Assembly (NCBI RefSeq): GCF_000819765.1
Contig: NZ_CDBT01000035.1
Location: forward strand, 2,072-63,491
Source: Aeromonas bivalvium
GTDB lineage: Bacteria > Pseudomonadota > Gammaproteobacteria > Enterobacterales > Aeromonadaceae
Direction of reading: 5' to 3'
Length of the DNA: 61,420 nucleotides
Shown here piece by piece: positions 61,030-61,420 of the stretch. The notes beneath the pieces are model-generated. The model was not told the DNA's origin. It searched no databases and saw only the letters and a list, made by a program, of their open reading frames with translations. The translations under genes were made by a program, and so were the position numbers. Numbering within the stretch: position 1 is the stretch's first letter; each line of letters opens with the position of its first letter.

Positions 61030-61420
61030 TCAGAGCCGGAAGCGGCCCACCTCCTGCTCCAGCCGCTCGGTCAGGGACTTGAGCTCGGCGGCCTGGGCGG
61101 CCTCCTCCCTCGCCTGCGCCGCCAGATCCTGGGAGACGTGACGGATGTTCTCTGTGTTGCGGCTGATCTCGCCGGTGACCGAGGTCTGCTCCTCGGCGGC
61201 CGCCGCTATCTGGGTCGCCATGTCGCTGATGGCGCCGATGGCCTCGTTGATCCGCGCCAGGCTCTGGTTGGCGGATTCGGCGTCCTCCACGCTGGTGCCC
61301 GCCAGCTGACGACTGGTCTCCATGCCGCCGACGGCACGGCGTGTGGTCTGTTGCAGGGCCTCGATCATCTGCTGGATCTCGGCGGTGGAGTCGTGGGTGC
61401 GGCGCGACAGCACCCTCACC
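61030..61420 (-). CDS. Methyl-accepting chemotaxis protein, C-terminal part
   Basis: The last 130 codons of a chemoreceptor whose start lies beyond the window. The visible part is the end of the signalling coiled coil: VRVLSRRTHDSTAEIQQMIE and the methylation-helix segment AAAAEEQTSVTGEISRNTEN. The ligand-binding part is not visible, so the stimulus cannot be guessed. Confidence 0.93.
   Translation of the reverse strand, partial: VRVLSRRTHDSTAEIQQMIEALQQTTRRAVGGMETSRQLAGTSVEDAESANQSLARINEAIGAISDMATQIAAAAEEQTSVTGEISRNTENIRHVSQDLAAQAREEAAQAAELKSLTERLEQEVGRFRL

Overview
The window looks like a piece of an Aeromonas chromosome (gammaproteobacterium, high GC). This is inferred from three things: near-identity of the housekeeping proteins to enterobacterial and Vibrio-type orthologues, the merged order of the str, rpoBC and tufB ribosomal clusters, and the coaA/birA/murB and bamD/rluD/pgeF/clpB neighbourhoods. 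No database search was possible.

Layout. Positions 1-19,700 are almost all on the minus strand and hold the translation and transcription core. The str operon (rpsL-rpsG-fusA-tufA) is preceded by tusDCB, ridA and yheO. The rpoBC-rplJL-rplKA-nusG-secE block follows, then tRNA-Trp, tufB, and a tRNA cluster (Tyr, Gly and a decayed Thr-like tRNA). Positions 19,960-27,241 hold coaA, birA-murB, the KtrAB potassium system and topB with a LexA-type box. Positions 27,598-31,231 encode torCA (TMAO respiration). Positions 31,338-34,852 hold a small acidic protein gene with a tandem array of its own 3' end, a PhoPQ-like two-component system and two PepSY proteins. Positions 34,889-40,988 hold msrPQ, two tiny membrane-protein genes, a DUF1097 protein and glrK-qseG-glrR. 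Positions 41,117-45,410 hold a second HPPK, folM, a CBS-domain protein, a periplasmic binding protein and asnC/asnA. asnA is followed by a second tandem array of a gene's 3' end. Positions 45,922-54,446 hold tsdBA (thiosulfate/tetrathionate), clpB, pgeF, rluD, bamD and a YhaM-type protein. Positions 54,725-61,420 hold pntAB, the yqhD/yqhC aldehyde-detoxification pair, blc and the end of a chemotaxis receptor gene.

Main discovery candidate. Two unrelated genes, asnA and the acidic hypothetical gene at 31559-32020, are each followed by head-to-tail copies of their own last 14-36 codons, stop codon included. Both arrays lie between the gene and a terminator, and the most distal copy is the most decayed in both. 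In the asnA array the copies differ from the gene almost only at synonymous positions. This suggests the extra tails were once functional ends of other asnA alleles rather than slippage products. Other points of interest are a GlrR regulator lacking the GAFTGA sigma-54 contact loop, three promoters whose -10 boxes lie inside inverted repeats, a Thr-like tRNA that has lost its anticodon bases, and an SOS box in front of topB.
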